Of a DNA stretch of 33,456 bases, positions 1-7,545 are shown piece by piece. Source of the stretch: Aeromonas allosaccharophila. GTDB lineage: Bacteria; Pseudomonadota; Gammaproteobacteria; Enterobacterales; Aeromonadaceae. Within the stretch, counting starts at the first letter, position 1. The number at the start of each line of letters is the position of its first letter. Position numbers and translations under genes: made by a program. The stretch spans positions 1 to 33,456 of the forward strand of contig NZ_CDBR01000012.1 in assembly GCF_000819685.1 (NCBI RefSeq), written 5' to 3'. Under the pieces are notes generated by a model. That model was given only the letters and a program-made list of their open reading frames with translations. It was not told where the DNA came from and ran no database searches.

Positions 1-217
1 GATTGACCAGCTGGGTCATGGGGACGTGGCGGAAGATGGCCATGCCGATGATGGCCCAGACTAGGCGCTCCATGGGCATGCGGCGACGGCGCAGGGTAGC
101 GACGCCCTCTTCGCCGAGCAGCGTCATGATGAGTTCGGGGGGAATGAGGTCAGAGAGTGACTCAAACTGGGCGGCATTGCTAGCGTGGAGGAAATCGAGA
201 GCCTGTACGATACGCAT
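1..217 (-). CDS. IS4-family transposase, N-terminal part (runs off the window)
   Basis: Seventy-two codons are visible from an ATG at 217. The protein contains ...SDLIPPELIMTLLGEEG... followed by RRRRMPMERLVWAIIGMA and ...FRHVPMTQLVN. This is the pattern of the N-terminal domain of IS4 transposases, which precedes the DDE catalytic core. The catalytic residues lie outside the window, so it cannot be said whether the gene is intact. There is no recognisable ribosome-binding site: the bases directly before the ATG are the T-tract of a perfect hairpin (219-254). Confidence 0.8.
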   Translation of the reverse strand, partial: MRIVQALDFLHASNAAQFESLSDLIPPELIMTLLGEEGVATLRRRRMPMERLVWAIIGMAIFRHVPMTQLVN

Positions 218-218
218 A

Positions 219-254
219 AAAAATCCGAAACCAATCAACAGGTTTCGGATTTTT
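219..254 (-). terminator. Perfect 14-bp hairpin abutting the transposase start
   Basis: The arms AAAAATCCGAAACC (219-232) and GGTTTCGGATTTTT (241-254) are perfect complements with an 8-base loop. Both outer ends are A/T runs, so the structure is terminator-like in either direction. On the minus strand its T-run ends at the transposase ATG (217). IS elements are known to use such structures to block outside transcription from reaching the transposase; applying that here is inference. Confidence 0.7.
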
Positions 255-280
255 ACACATCAGCAGAATCGGTCAATGGA

Positions 281-300
281 TCCTTAACTGATCGACATTA
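281..300 (-). repeat. Terminal inverted repeat of the IS4-family element
   Basis: Reading inward on the minus strand from 300, the sequence TAATGTCGATCAGTTAAGG fits the IS4Sa-type terminal repeat as I recall it. It marks the outer boundary of the insertion sequence at or near position 300. The partner repeat lies outside the window, so the exact length is not proven. Confidence 0.65.
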
Positions 301-366
301 AGTATCTACCCTGCTATTTACAAGGTAATACGGGGCTTTTAAGAGCTGCTTTGGCGGGTGAAAAAA

Positions 367-1230
367 CTATTCGATGTTTTGAATTTGTTCCCGCATCTGC
401 TCGATGAGGACCTTCAGCTCGACGGCGGACTGGGTCACCTCGGCGTTGATGGACTTGGAGCCCAGCGTGTTCGACTCACGGTTGAACTCCTGCATCATAA
501 AGTCGAGGCGACGGCCACAGGCGCCACCTTTTTTCATGATCTTGTTGGTTTCGCTGATGTGCATCTCCAGACGATCCAGCTCTTCGGCCACGTCGATCTT
601 CTGGGCCAGCAGCACGATCTCCTGCTCGATGCGGGCCGGATCCAGCTCGACCTTGGCTTCGGCCAGCCGGTCGGTGAGCTTCTGGCGCTGCCACTCGATG
701 ATCTGCGGCAGGTGGACGCGCACCTTCTTCACTTCCACCTGAATACCGGCCAGACGCTGTTCGATCAGCGCCTTGAGGTTGGCCCCTTCGCTGGCGCGGG
801 AGGCGAGGAAATCTTCCATGGTCTGGTCAAAGCCACCGAGCAGCTCGGTGGCGACCGCGTCCATGTCCTGCTCGGCGGCAGCCATGACACCCGGCCAGCG
901 CAGCACATCGACCGGGTTGAGCTGGCCCTGGCCCGCCTCTTTCATTACCCAGTTGGCGCTGTCGATGATCAGCTTGGCCAGCTCTTCATTGATATGCAGC
1001 TGTTTTGCATCGGCTTGAGCGGCTTCAAAACGCAGGTTGCACTCCACCTTGCCGCGCTGCAGCTTGGCACGGAAACGCTCACGCAGTACCGGCTCCAGGC
1101 TGCGCAGTTGCTCCGGCAGGCGAATGTAGGTTTCCAGATAGCGCTGGTTTACCGAACGAATTTCCCAAACGGCTGTGCCCCAGTCGCCCTTGAATTCCTT
1201 GCGGGCGTAGGCGGTCATGCTGTGAATCAT
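367..1230 (-). CDS. yicC: YicC family endoribonuclease
   Basis: The protein is 287 residues, the same length as E. coli YicC. It shares the family N-terminus (MIHSMTAYARKEFKG), the SVNQRYLETYIRLPEQ block, the EELDRLEMHI segment and the C-terminal block GRRLDFMMQEFNRES. E. coli YicC has been characterised as an endoribonuclease that acts in RNA turnover, including small RNA decay. The coiled middle region fits the oligomeric family fold. The gene is divergent from rph with a promoter for each in the 147-bp gap, as in enterobacteria. The family call is very secure; the specific RNA targets here are unknown. Downstream, an IS4-family element ends 66 bp from the stop codon, and no clear terminator remains between them. 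Confidence 0.95.
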   Translation of the reverse strand: MIHSMTAYARKEFKGDWGTAVWEIRSVNQRYLETYIRLPEQLRSLEPVLRERFRAKLQRGKVECNLRFEAAQADAKQLHINEELAKLIIDSANWVMKEAGQGQLNPVDVLRWPGVMAAAEQDMDAVATELLGGFDQTMEDFLASRASEGANLKALIEQRLAGIQVEVKKVRVHLPQIIEWQRQKLTDRLAEAKVELDPARIEQEIVLLAQKIDVAEELDRLEMHISETNKIMKKGGACGRRLDFMMQEFNRESNTLGSKSINAEVTQSAVELKVLIEQMREQIQNIE

Positions 1231-1262
1231 TGATTGTTCCGGGCTTGATGAAGTGTGCGGCC

Positions 1263-1291
1263 AGTATACTCAGCCCGGCCCTGCTCGTCAG
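1263..1291 (-). promoter_or_regulatory. Candidate sigma-70 promoter of yicC
   Basis: On the minus strand CTGACG (-35, plus coordinates 1286-1291) and TATACT (-10, 1263-1268) are separated by 17 bp. This places the transcript start about 25-30 bases ahead of the yicC ATG. Prediction by eye only. Confidence 0.5.
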
Positions 1292-1312
1292 CCGATGCCG
1301 TGGTTTTAGCGG

Positions 1313-1341
1313 CTGATATTTGGGGCGGGATCACTTATAAT
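1313..1341 (+). promoter_or_regulatory. Candidate sigma-70 promoter of rph-pyrE
   Basis: CTGATA (1313-1318) and a consensus TATAAT (1336-1341) are spaced by 17 bp. The predicted start lies about 30 bases before the rph ATG. In enterobacteria rph and pyrE are cotranscribed from the rph promoter, which fits this position. Confidence 0.6.
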
Positions 1342-1377
1342 CCCCCGCCAATTTGAGCCAGCCCAGAGGTCCGTTCC

Positions 1378-2094
1378 ATGTCACGTCCCAGCGATCGCAG
1401 TGCCGCGCAACTTCGCCCGGTTACCATTACCCGCAATTTCACCAAACATGCAGAAGGCTCAGTGCTGGTGGAGTTCGGTAACACTCGCGTGCTCTGCACC
1501 GCCAGCGTCGACACCAGCGTTCCGCGCTTCCTGAAAGGGAAGGGCCAGGGTTGGGTCACTGCCGAATACGGCATGCTGCCGCGTTCCACCCACTCCCGCA
1601 TGAACCGCGAAGCGGCCTCCGGCAAGCAGAGTGGCCGTACTCTGGAAATCTCCCGTCTGATCGCCCGCTCCCTGCGCGCGGCGGTAGACCTGACTGCGCT
1701 GGGCGAGCACTCCATCACCGTTGACTGTGATGTGCTGCAAGCCGATGGCGGCACTCGCACCGCTTCCATTACCGGTGCCTGCGTGGCGCTGGTGGATGCG
1801 CTGAACTGGATGGTCGAGAAGGGCATGATCAAGCAGAGCCCGCTCAAGCAGATGATCGCCGCCGTCTCCGTCGGCATGTATCAGGGCGAAGCCATCTGCG
1901 ATCTGGAGTACATCGAAGACTCCGCCGCCGAGACCGACATGAACGTGGTGATGACCGAAGATGGCCGCATCATCGAGGTGCAGGGCACCGCGGAGGCCGA
2001 GCCCTTCACCCATGAGGAGCTGCTGGCGATGCTGGGGCTCGCCAAGGGCGGCATTGAAGAGATCATTGCGCTGCAGAAGCAGTCACTCTCCTGA
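1378..2094 (+). CDS. rph: Ribonuclease PH
   Basis: This 238-residue protein matches RNase PH, the phosphorolytic 3' exoribonuclease that trims tRNA precursors. Family blocks seen are [20 protein letters not shown] near residue 15, [19 protein letters not shown] near 58, the phosphate-binding [15 protein letters not shown] near 125, and [19 protein letters not shown] near 180, which carries the conserved acidic residues of the active site. The C-terminus is complete, unlike the frameshifted rph of E. coli K-12. The stop is followed after four bases by the pyrE attenuator, so translation to the end of rph can influence pyrE transcription, as in E. coli. ATG start chosen by alignment with the family. 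Confidence 0.97.
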   Translation: MSRPSDRSAAQLRPVTITRNFTKHAEGSVLVEFGNTRVLCTASVDTSVPRFLKGKGQGWVTAEYGMLPRSTHSRMNREAASGKQSGRTLEISRLIARSLRAAVDLTALGEHSITVDCDVLQADGGTRTASITGACVALVDALNWMVEKGMIKQSPLKQMIAAVSVGMYQGEAICDLEYIEDSAAETDMNVVMTEDGRIIEVQGTAEAEPFTHEELLAMLGLAKGGIEEIIALQKQSLS

Positions 2095-2098
2095 TTTT

Positions 2099-2126
2099 AA
2101 AAACGCGGCATTGGCCGCGTTTTTTT
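2099..2126 (+). terminator. Intercistronic attenuator between rph and pyrE
   Basis: The stem AAAAACGCGGC (2099-2109) pairs with GCCGCGTTTTT (2114-2124) around a 4-base loop, followed by more T residues. It begins just after the rph stop codon. In E. coli an equivalent hairpin couples pyrE expression to UTP supply: with low UTP the polymerase pauses, the ribosome on rph catches up and blocks the hairpin. The same control is inferred here from position and structure. Confidence 0.85.
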
Positions 2127-2169
2127 ATACCCCCACACAAGACAACGACAAGCCAAGCAAGGAGCCAGA

Positions 2170-2823
2170 ATGAAAGCCTACCAGCGTCAATTTATCGAGT
2201 TCGCCCTGGAGAAGCAGGTCCTCAAATTCGGTGAATTTACCCTGAAATCCGGTCGTAAAAGCCCCTACTTCTTCAACGCCGGTCTGTTCAACAGCGGCCG
2301 CGATCTGGCCCGCCTCGGCCGCTTCTATGCCGCCGCCCTGATGGATACCGGCATCCAGTTCGATGTGCTGTTTGGCCCGGCCTACAAGGGGATCCCCATC
2401 GCTTCTGCCACTGCAGTGCAGCTGGTGGAGCAACATGATGTGGATGTACCCTGGTGCTTCAACCGCAAGGAGGCCAAGGATCACGGTGAAGGCGGCAATC
2501 TGGTGGGCAGCCCGCTCAAGGGGCGCATCATGCTGGTGGACGACGTCATCACCGCCGGCACCGCAATCCGCGAATCCATGGACCTGATCCAGGCCAACGG
2601 CGCCTCGCTGGCAGGCGTGCTGATCGCGCTGGACCGTCAGGAGAAGGGCAAGGGCGAGCTCTCCGCCATTCAGGAGGTAGAGCGCGACTACGGCGCCCAC
2701 ATCATCGCCATCATCCAGATGAGCGATCTCATCGCCTATCTGGAAGAGAAGCAGGCCGAACAGCCGGAGCTGGCAGCACAACTGGCGGCCATGAAGGCTT
2801 ATCGCGCCCAATACGGCATCTGA
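2170..2823 (+). CDS. pyrE: Orotate phosphoribosyltransferase
   Basis: The protein has 217 residues; E. coli PyrE has 213. It transfers the phosphoribosyl group of PRPP to orotate, making orotidine monophosphate in pyrimidine synthesis. Seen: [19 protein letters not shown] near residue 19, [11 protein letters not shown] near 72, [12 protein letters not shown] near 98, and the PRPP-binding motif [17 protein letters not shown] near 118. AAGGAG at 2159-2164 is a good ribosome-binding site six bases before the ATG. Transcription probably comes from the rph promoter through the attenuator, and a strong terminator follows at 2836. Confidence 0.97.
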   Translation: MKAYQRQFIEFALEKQVLKFGEFTLKSGRKSPYFFNAGLFNSGRDLARLGRFYAAALMDTGIQFDVLFGPAYKGIPIASATAVQLVEQHDVDVPWCFNRKEAKDHGEGGNLVGSPLKGRIMLVDDVITAGTAIRESMDLIQANGASLAGVLIALDRQEKGKGELSAIQEVERDYGAHIIAIIQMSDLIAYLEEKQAEQPELAAQLAAMKAYRAQYGI

Positions 2824-2835
2824 ATGAGCTGAATC

Positions 2836-2871
2836 ATGGCGCCACCCTCGTCGAGGGTGGCGCCATTTTTT
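2836..2871 (+). terminator. Rho-independent terminator after pyrE
   Basis: A perfect 14-bp stem (2836-2849 with 2853-2866, starting ATGGCGCCACCCTC) has a 3-base loop and is followed by a T-run to 2871. It separates the pyrimidine operon from the copper module. Confidence 0.92.
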
Positions 2872-2915
2872 ATCCGCGTTTTCCAACACTGTTTTAAAAA
2901 GCGGGTGTGAACTGC

Positions 2916-2946
2916 TTGAGCTTGCCCTTACAGTAAAGGTTAGGGT
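2916..2946 (+). promoter_or_regulatory. CueR-type copper-responsive promoter of copA
   Basis: TTGAGC (-35, 2916-2921) and TAGGGT (-10, 2941-2946) are separated by 19 bp, the over-long spacer typical of promoters activated by MerR-family regulators. The spacer TTGCCCTTACAGTAAAGGT is close to the spacer of the E. coli copA promoter and contains the imperfect CCTTAC/GTAAAGG dyad where CueR would bind. The cueR gene lies at the end of the same operon, implying autoregulation. Not experimentally shown. Confidence 0.75.
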
Positions 2947-2994
2947 TTGCCAGTCGGCGTTTCGTGGTGCCGACGGGTTCCCGGGAGGAACAGC

Positions 2995-5424
2995 ATGACG
3001 ACTCAACAGCAAAACCTCATTCATCTGCAATTGCCGCTCAGTGGCATGAGCTGCGCCAACTGCGCCAGCCGCATCGCGGCCAGCCTCAACAAACTCGACG
3101 GGGTCACGGCCACCGTCAACTTCGCGCTGGAGCAGGCGGCCATCGAGCTGGCCAGCCCTGACAGCCTGCCCGCTGTGCTCGAAAGCATCAAGAGTCAGGG
3201 TTACAATTACGGCAGCGAGACTTTTTTGTTTCAAATTACCGGTATGAGTTGCGCAGGTTGTTCGGCTCGGCTGAACAAAATGCTGGCCGCGCTGCCCGGC
3301 GTCATCTCCGCCGAGGTCAACTTCTCCCTCGAACAGGCCCGTATCGTGCTGGTGCCTAGCGCACAGAGCCCCGCCGCCCTGCGTGAACATATAGAGGCGC
3401 TCGGCTTTGGCGCCAAACTGGCGCAGGGCTCGGCCAGCGGCCGTCGCCAGCAGTTGCTGGAGCGGGAAGCGCAGGAGGCCGCCACTGCCCGTCAGGCGCA
3501 GACCCGGGTCATCGTCTCGGCTCTGCTCACCTTGCCGCTGCTGGTGGGGATGCTGGCCATGGCCGGACTGTTCCCTTGGCATCTGCCCGCCTGGCTGGAG
3601 CTGCTGCTCGCCACTCCGGTGCAGTTCTGGATCGGGGCCCGTTTCTATCGCGGCGCCTGGCTCGCCCTCAAGAACCGCGCAGCCAATATGGATGTGCTGG
3701 TGGCGACCGGCACCAGCGCCGCCTACTTCTACAGCCTCTATCTGCTGCTTAACCTGGGCATGGCTGCCAGCGGCCAGCTCTATTTCGAAGCGAGCGCCAT
3801 CATCATTACCCTGATTTCCCTCGGCAAGTTGCTGGAAGCGCGCGCCAGACGCAGCACCCAGTCCGCCATTCGCGAACTGATGGCGCTGCGGCCGGAAACC
3901 GCCACCGTCTGGCGTGGCGAGAGCTGGCAGAGCGTCGCCATCGACGAAGTGCTGCGCGGTGATCGACTGCGGGTGCTGGTGGGCGAGCGGGTGCCGGTGG
4001 ATGGCAGAATCGTGAGCGGCGAGAGCGAACTGGATGAGTCGATCCTTACCGGCGAGAGCCTGCCGGTGCCACGCGGTGCGGGCGACAAGGTGCTGGGCGG
4101 TGCCATCAACCGCTCCGGCGTGCTGGAGATCGACGCCACTACCGTAGGGGAGGATTCCAGTCTCAGCAAGATCATCGCGTTGGTGGAGAGTGCCCAGATG
4201 GGTAAGGCCCCGCTGCAACAGCTGGTGGACAAGGTCTCTGCCGTGTTCGTGCCGGTGGTGATGGCCATCGCCCTGTTCACCCTGCTGGTGTGGTACGCCA
4301 TCAGCAATGACTTCGCGCAGGCGCTGCTGGCGGCGGTGGCGGTGCTGGTGATCGCTTGTCCCTGCGCGCTGGGGCTGGCGACACCTGCAGCCATCGTCAC
4401 CGGCACCGGGGTGGCGGCGCGTCACGGCATTCTGATCAAGGATGTGGATACCCTGCAGAAGGCCCATGCCATCAAGGCGCTCATCTTCGACAAGACCGGC
4501 ACCCTCACTCAGGGCAAGCCGGTGCTGGCCAGCTGGAGTGGCACGGTCGAGCAGCTGCGTCTCGCCGCCGCTCTGCAGCAGGCGAGCGAACATCCGCTGG
4601 CGCTGGCGATGCGCGAGGCGGTCGGCAACGGTGCGACATTGCCTCAGCCGGAAGCGGTCGAGGTGCGGGTTGGCGCCGGTATTGTCGGTCAGGTGGCGGG
4701 CCACTCGGTCGCCATCGGCAATGGCTCTTTGCTGGCCCAGCTCGGCATTGAACCGCCACAACAGGATGAACAAGCCGCCGATGGGGCGACCCGGGTCTGG
4801 GTCGCCATCGACGGCATGGTGGCAGGTATCGCCGCACTGGCCGATACCCTGCGCCCCGAGAGTGCGGAAGCCATCGCCACCCTGCGTCAGCGCGGTATCG
4901 CCAGCTGGCTGGTGAGCGGGGATGCACCGGCGCCGGTGGCCCATATCGCTGCCAAGCTGGGGCTGGACGGGGCGTTTGACTCCGTGCTGCCAGCGGGCAA
5001 GGTGGCGAAGGTCGAGGCGCTGCGGGCGCAAACCCGCGGGCTGGTGGCCATGGTGGGGGACGGGGTGAACGACGCCCCGGCGCTGGCGGCGGCGGATGTC
5101 GGCATCGCCATGGGCTCCGGCTCCGATGTGGCGATGGAGACCGCCTCCATCACCCTGATGCGATCAGACCCGCGGCTGGTGGCCGATGCCATCGACATCT
5201 CGGCGGCAACCTGGCGCACCATCCAGCAGAATCTGTTCTGGGCCTTCGTGTTCAACATCATCGGCATTCCGCTGGCGGCGCTGGGCTACCTCAGCCCCGA
5301 GCTGGCGGGGGCGGCCATGGCCCTGAGCAGCATTACCGTTTTGAGCAATTCCCTGTTATTGAAACGCTGGCAGCCCAGGGCGGCGCACGGGCCAGCATCC
5401 AACCCGATCAGTAAGGAGGCATAA
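2995..5424 (+). CDS. copA: Copper-exporting P1B-type ATPase
   Basis: This 809-residue inner-membrane pump exports Cu(I). It has two heavy-metal-associated domains (GMSCANC with C20/C23, GMSCAGC with C86/C89), eight predicted membrane spans, the phosphatase motif TGES, the CPC transport motif (ACPCALGLATP, C455/C457), the phosphorylated aspartate in DKTGT (D499), an SEHPLA nucleotide-binding motif near 525, and the hinge GDGVND near 688. All catalytic motifs are intact. The start at 2995 is chosen because GGGAGGA lies just upstream and the extra in-frame residues from 2947 are unlike the family. cueR follows with no intergenic base. The CPC motif and paired HMA domains point to copper (or silver) rather than zinc. 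Confidence 0.96.
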   Translation: MTTQQQNLIHLQLPLSGMSCANCASRIAASLNKLDGVTATVNFALEQAAIELASPDSLPAVLESIKSQGYNYGSETFLFQITGMSCAGCSARLNKMLAALPGVISAEVNFSLEQARIVLVPSAQSPAALREHIEALGFGAKLAQGSASGRRQQLLEREAQEAATARQAQTRVIVSALLTLPLLVGMLAMAGLFPWHLPAWLELLLATPVQFWIGARFYRGAWLALKNRAANMDVLVATGTSAAYFYSLYLLLNLGMAASGQLYFEASAIIITLISLGKLLEARARRSTQSAIRELMALRPETATVWRGESWQSVAIDEVLRGDRLRVLVGERVPVDGRIVSGESELDESILTGESLPVPRGAGDKVLGGAINRSGVLEIDATTVGEDSSLSKIIALVESAQMGKAPLQQLVDKVSAVFVPVVMAIALFTLLVWYAISNDFAQALLAAVAVLVIACPCALGLATPAAIVTGTGVAARHGILIKDVDTLQKAHAIKALIFDKTGTLTQGKPVLASWSGTVEQLRLAAALQQASEHPLALAMREAVGNGATLPQPEAVEVRVGAGIVGQVAGHSVAIGNGSLLAQLGIEPPQQDEQAADGATRVWVAIDGMVAGIAALADTLRPESAEAIATLRQRGIASWLVSGDAPAPVAHIAAKLGLDGAFDSVLPAGKVAKVEALRAQTRGLVAMVGDGVNDAPALAAADVGIAMGSGSDVAMETASITLMRSDPRLVADAIDISAATWRTIQQNLFWAFVFNIIGIPLAALGYLSPELAGAAMALSSITVLSNSLLLKRWQPRAAHGPASNPISKEA

Positions 5425-5814
5425 ATGAACATCAGCAAGGTTGCCAAGGCCACGGGGCTGACCGCCAAGACCATCCGTTACTACGAGAGCATCGGCCTCA
5501 TCACCGCCCCGGTACGCAGTGACAACGGCTACCGCAGCTACACGGAAGGCGCGCTGCGCGAGCTGCGTTTCGTCAAGCGGGCGCGGGAGACCGGTTTCAA
5601 TCTGGAGGAGTGTCAGGAGCTGCTGGCGCTCTATCGCAACGAGCACAGAACCAGCGCCCAGGTGAAGAAGCTGGCGCAGGAGAAGATCGTCGATCTGCGC
5701 ACGCGCATCGCCGGGCTGCAGGCCATGCTCAGCTCGCTGGAAGGGCTGGTCTGCTGCTGCCACGGGGATGAGAATCCCGAGTGCCCGATCCTCGACGAGC
5801 TGGAGAAGGGGTGA
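5425..5814 (+). CDS. cueR: MerR-family copper-sensing regulator CueR
   Basis: The protein has 129 residues with an N-terminal winged-helix domain (MNISKVAKATGLTAKTIRYY), a dimerisation helix, and the metal-binding loop. C112 and C120 are at the same positions as the Cu(I) ligands of E. coli CueR; two further cysteines (C110, C111) precede them. The ATG immediately follows the copA stop, with GTAAGGAGGC inside the end of copA as ribosome-binding site, so the two genes are translationally linked. CueR bends the 19-bp-spacer promoter when it binds Cu(I) and turns on copA. An operonic copA-cueR arrangement differs from E. coli, where the genes are apart. Confidence 0.92.
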   Translation: MNISKVAKATGLTAKTIRYYESIGLITAPVRSDNGYRSYTEGALRELRFVKRARETGFNLEECQELLALYRNEHRTSAQVKKLAQEKIVDLRTRIAGLQAMLSSLEGLVCCCHGDENPECPILDELEKG

Positions 5815-5941
5815 GCAAGAGCTCACCGTCCAGCGCAGGGTAAGCCACAGATGATTGACTAACTTCTTAATAAACGGTGCTTTATTGTTGCTGGTCAGGG
5901 GGTAGTGGTAGACTGCTCGGCTCTTGTACAGGAGTACTCAG

Positions 5942-7096
5942 TTGACCCAGAGTGTGACACGCCAGGTTAAGCAGGCCATCATGGCCCAGCTCTATACCCA
6001 CGCATCGTTCAGTCTCCCCTGTTTGGGCGTGTTGGCATTTGGCTGGAGTCTGCTGTTTCACGACTATCTGCCCGCCACCGAAGCGCTTGGCTGGCTGGCA
6101 GGGACTTTCCTGTGGCTGCTTGGCCGGGGCTGGCACCTGCGCTGGCGCCGAGCCCGCCTGCACCAGACACCGCTGCCGGTGCTGGAGCGCGAACTTTTCA
6201 TCGGCGTGACTATCACCTCCATCATCTGGGCGCTGGGTGTGCTGCTTTACATGGACAAGCTGCCCGATACCTATCGGGCCGCCATGATGATGCTCTCCAG
6301 CCTCATTCTCACCGGCAGCGCCATCATGCTGTTTGGCAGCCGTCGTACCCTCTATGGTTCTGCCCTGCCGCTGGGTATGGCGATGCTGTTCGAGCTGGGC
6401 AATGGCAACGAGCAGGAGCGGATCGTCTCCTGCATGCTGGCGGGCTATCTGTTTGTCTTTCTGCCGACCCTGCTGCGGCGGATGCGGCGGGATCAGATCG
6501 CCTCGCTCCACCACCGTTTCTCCAACGCCGAACTGGTGGCCGAGCTGAAGGTGGTTTCCGAGCATTTGCGCCTCACCTCCCGCCTCGACGGCCTGACCGG
6601 CATCGCCAACCGCGCCCACCTCGACGACTCGCTGGAGCGGGCCTGGCGTCGCTGTCACCGCGCCCGCGCACCGTTGTCGCTGGTGCTGGTGGATGTGGAT
6701 TACTTCAAGCAGTTCAACGATCTCTACGGCCATCAGCTGGGGGATGACTGTTTGCAACAGGTGGCTGGGTTGCTGGCCGAGGTGGAGCGGCGCGAGGACG
6801 ATCTGGCGGCCCGTTACGGGGGCGAAGAGTTTGCCCTGCTGCTGCCCTGCACCGGCATGCAGGGGGCGTTGCAGGTGGCGGACAATGTGCGGCAGGCGCT
6901 CAAGGAGCTGGCCATCCCGCACCAGAAGTCACTGGTCTCCGGTCGGGTCACATGTAGTTTTGGTGTTGCGACACTGATACCGGATAACAGCATGAAAATC
7001 GCCGATTTGATCCAGAAAGCGGATGCGGCACTCTATCAGGCCAAGCATAATGGGCGGGATCGAATCGAAGTAGCCTTGATGGGTAAGGTTGCCTGA
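5942..7096 (+). CDS. Membrane-anchored diguanylate cyclase (GGDEF domain)
   Basis: The protein makes cyclic di-GMP from two GTP. The first ~200 residues hold about five to six hydrophobic segments and no recognised sensor domain. A short coiled linker (SNAELVAELKVVSEHL) leads into a GGDEF domain: RLDGLTGIANRAHLDD, VDVDYFKQFNDLYGHQLGDD, the active-site loop YGGEEF (about 292-297) and SFGVATL. GGEEF is an active variant. I see no RxxD inhibitory site five residues before the loop. The start is taken as TTG at 5942 because AGGAG (5930-5934) is seven bases upstream; a TTG at 5924 would leave that site inside the gene. The signal sensed and the output pathway are unknown. Confidence 0.9.
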   Translation: MTQSVTRQVKQAIMAQLYTHASFSLPCLGVLAFGWSLLFHDYLPATEALGWLAGTFLWLLGRGWHLRWRRARLHQTPLPVLERELFIGVTITSIIWALGVLLYMDKLPDTYRAAMMMLSSLILTGSAIMLFGSRRTLYGSALPLGMAMLFELGNGNEQERIVSCMLAGYLFVFLPTLLRRMRRDQIASLHHRFSNAELVAELKVVSEHLRLTSRLDGLTGIANRAHLDDSLERAWRRCHRARAPLSLVLVDVDYFKQFNDLYGHQLGDDCLQQVAGLLAEVERREDDLAARYGGEEFALLLPCTGMQGALQVADNVRQALKELAIPHQKSLVSGRVTCSFGVATLIPDNSMKIADLIQKADAALYQAKHNGRDRIEVALMGKVA

Positions 7097-7126
7097 ATTT
7101 AACGTGACAGATTAAAGAGGTTGTCT

Positions 7127-7390
7127 ATGCAATGTCATCGTATCGAAGAGCTGCTGGAGTTGTTGCAGCCTGCCTGGATCAAGGAACAGGATCTCAGCCT
7201 GGTGCAGTTTGTTGCCAAACTGGCCAACGAAGCGGGATTTGAAGGTTCTCTGTCCGAGTTGACCGACGACATGCTGATCTATCACCTCAAAATGCGGGAA
7301 TCCGACAAGCAGGCGATGATCCCCGGTCTGGCCAAGGATCATGTGCCCGATTTCAAAGAGGCACTGCTCAAGGCTCGCGGAATCAAGTGA
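7127..7390 (+). CDS. yihD: YihD family protein (DUF1040)
   Basis: This small cytoplasmic protein of 87 residues matches E. coli YihD (89 residues): [40 protein letters not shown] and a C-terminal LLKARGIK. Its function is not established. In E. coli yihD is next to srkA and dsbA; here ccoG lies between them. AGAGG six bases upstream supports the ATG at 7127 rather than the in-frame TTG at 7121. A strong terminator follows at once. Confidence 0.93.
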   Translation: MQCHRIEELLELLQPAWIKEQDLSLVQFVAKLANEAGFEGSLSELTDDMLIYHLKMRESDKQAMIPGLAKDHVPDFKEALLKARGIK

Positions 7391-7401
7391 ATCTTTAGCG
7401 G

Positions 7402-7433
7402 AAGCGCATCACCTTGGGGTGATGCGCTTTTTT
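7402..7433 (+). terminator. Rho-independent terminator after yihD
   Basis: AAGCGCATCACC (7402-7413) pairs perfectly with GGTGATGCGCTT (7418-7429) around loop TTGG, followed by a run of six T (7428-7433). Confidence 0.93.
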
Positions 7434-7462
7434 GTTGCCGAAAATTGCGATCCAACCCCAAT

Positions 7463-7510
7463 ATTAGATACATCTAATCCACACAATTAGCATGCTGTTT
7501 AAGATATAAT
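7463..7510 (+). promoter_or_regulatory. Palindromic operator and -10 box upstream of ccoG
   Basis: A perfect interrupted palindrome ATTAGAT-AC-ATCTAAT (7463-7478) lies upstream of a consensus -10 TATAAT (7505-7510). No good -35 is found at 17 bp, so an activator may be needed; the palindrome centre is about 46 bases before the predicted start. The half-site read on the minus strand, TAGATGTATCT, matches 9 of 11 bases of the NsrR consensus half-site as I recall it. The binding protein is not known. Confidence 0.45.
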
Positions 7511-7545
7511 CCGCTCCATAACAAATAAGGGAGCGATGTCTTGCA

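Larger units (their letters stand above)
1..300 (-). mobile_element. Partial IS4-family insertion sequence (one end only)
   Basis: Only one end of the element is in the window. Read on the minus strand from position 300 inward, the sequence starts TAATGTCGATCAGTTAAGG, which resembles the terminal inverted repeat I recall for the IS4Sa subgroup of the IS4 family. It is followed by a perfect hairpin and then the start of a transposase gene. The other end, any target-site duplication and the exact IS name cannot be seen. The element sits just beyond the 3' end of yicC, whose own terminator is not evident in the 66 bases between them. Family call is firm from the protein; subgroup is from memory of the repeat. 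Confidence 0.8.

Noticed and set aside
358..1233. 291-codon open frame on the plus strand covering yicC
   Set aside because: It mirrors yicC exactly; yicC matches its E. coli homologue over its full length.
2125..5031. 968-codon open frame on the minus strand opposite pyrE and copA
   Set aside because: It is antisense to two clear genes, has no family features, and is a usual by-product of GC-rich codon use.
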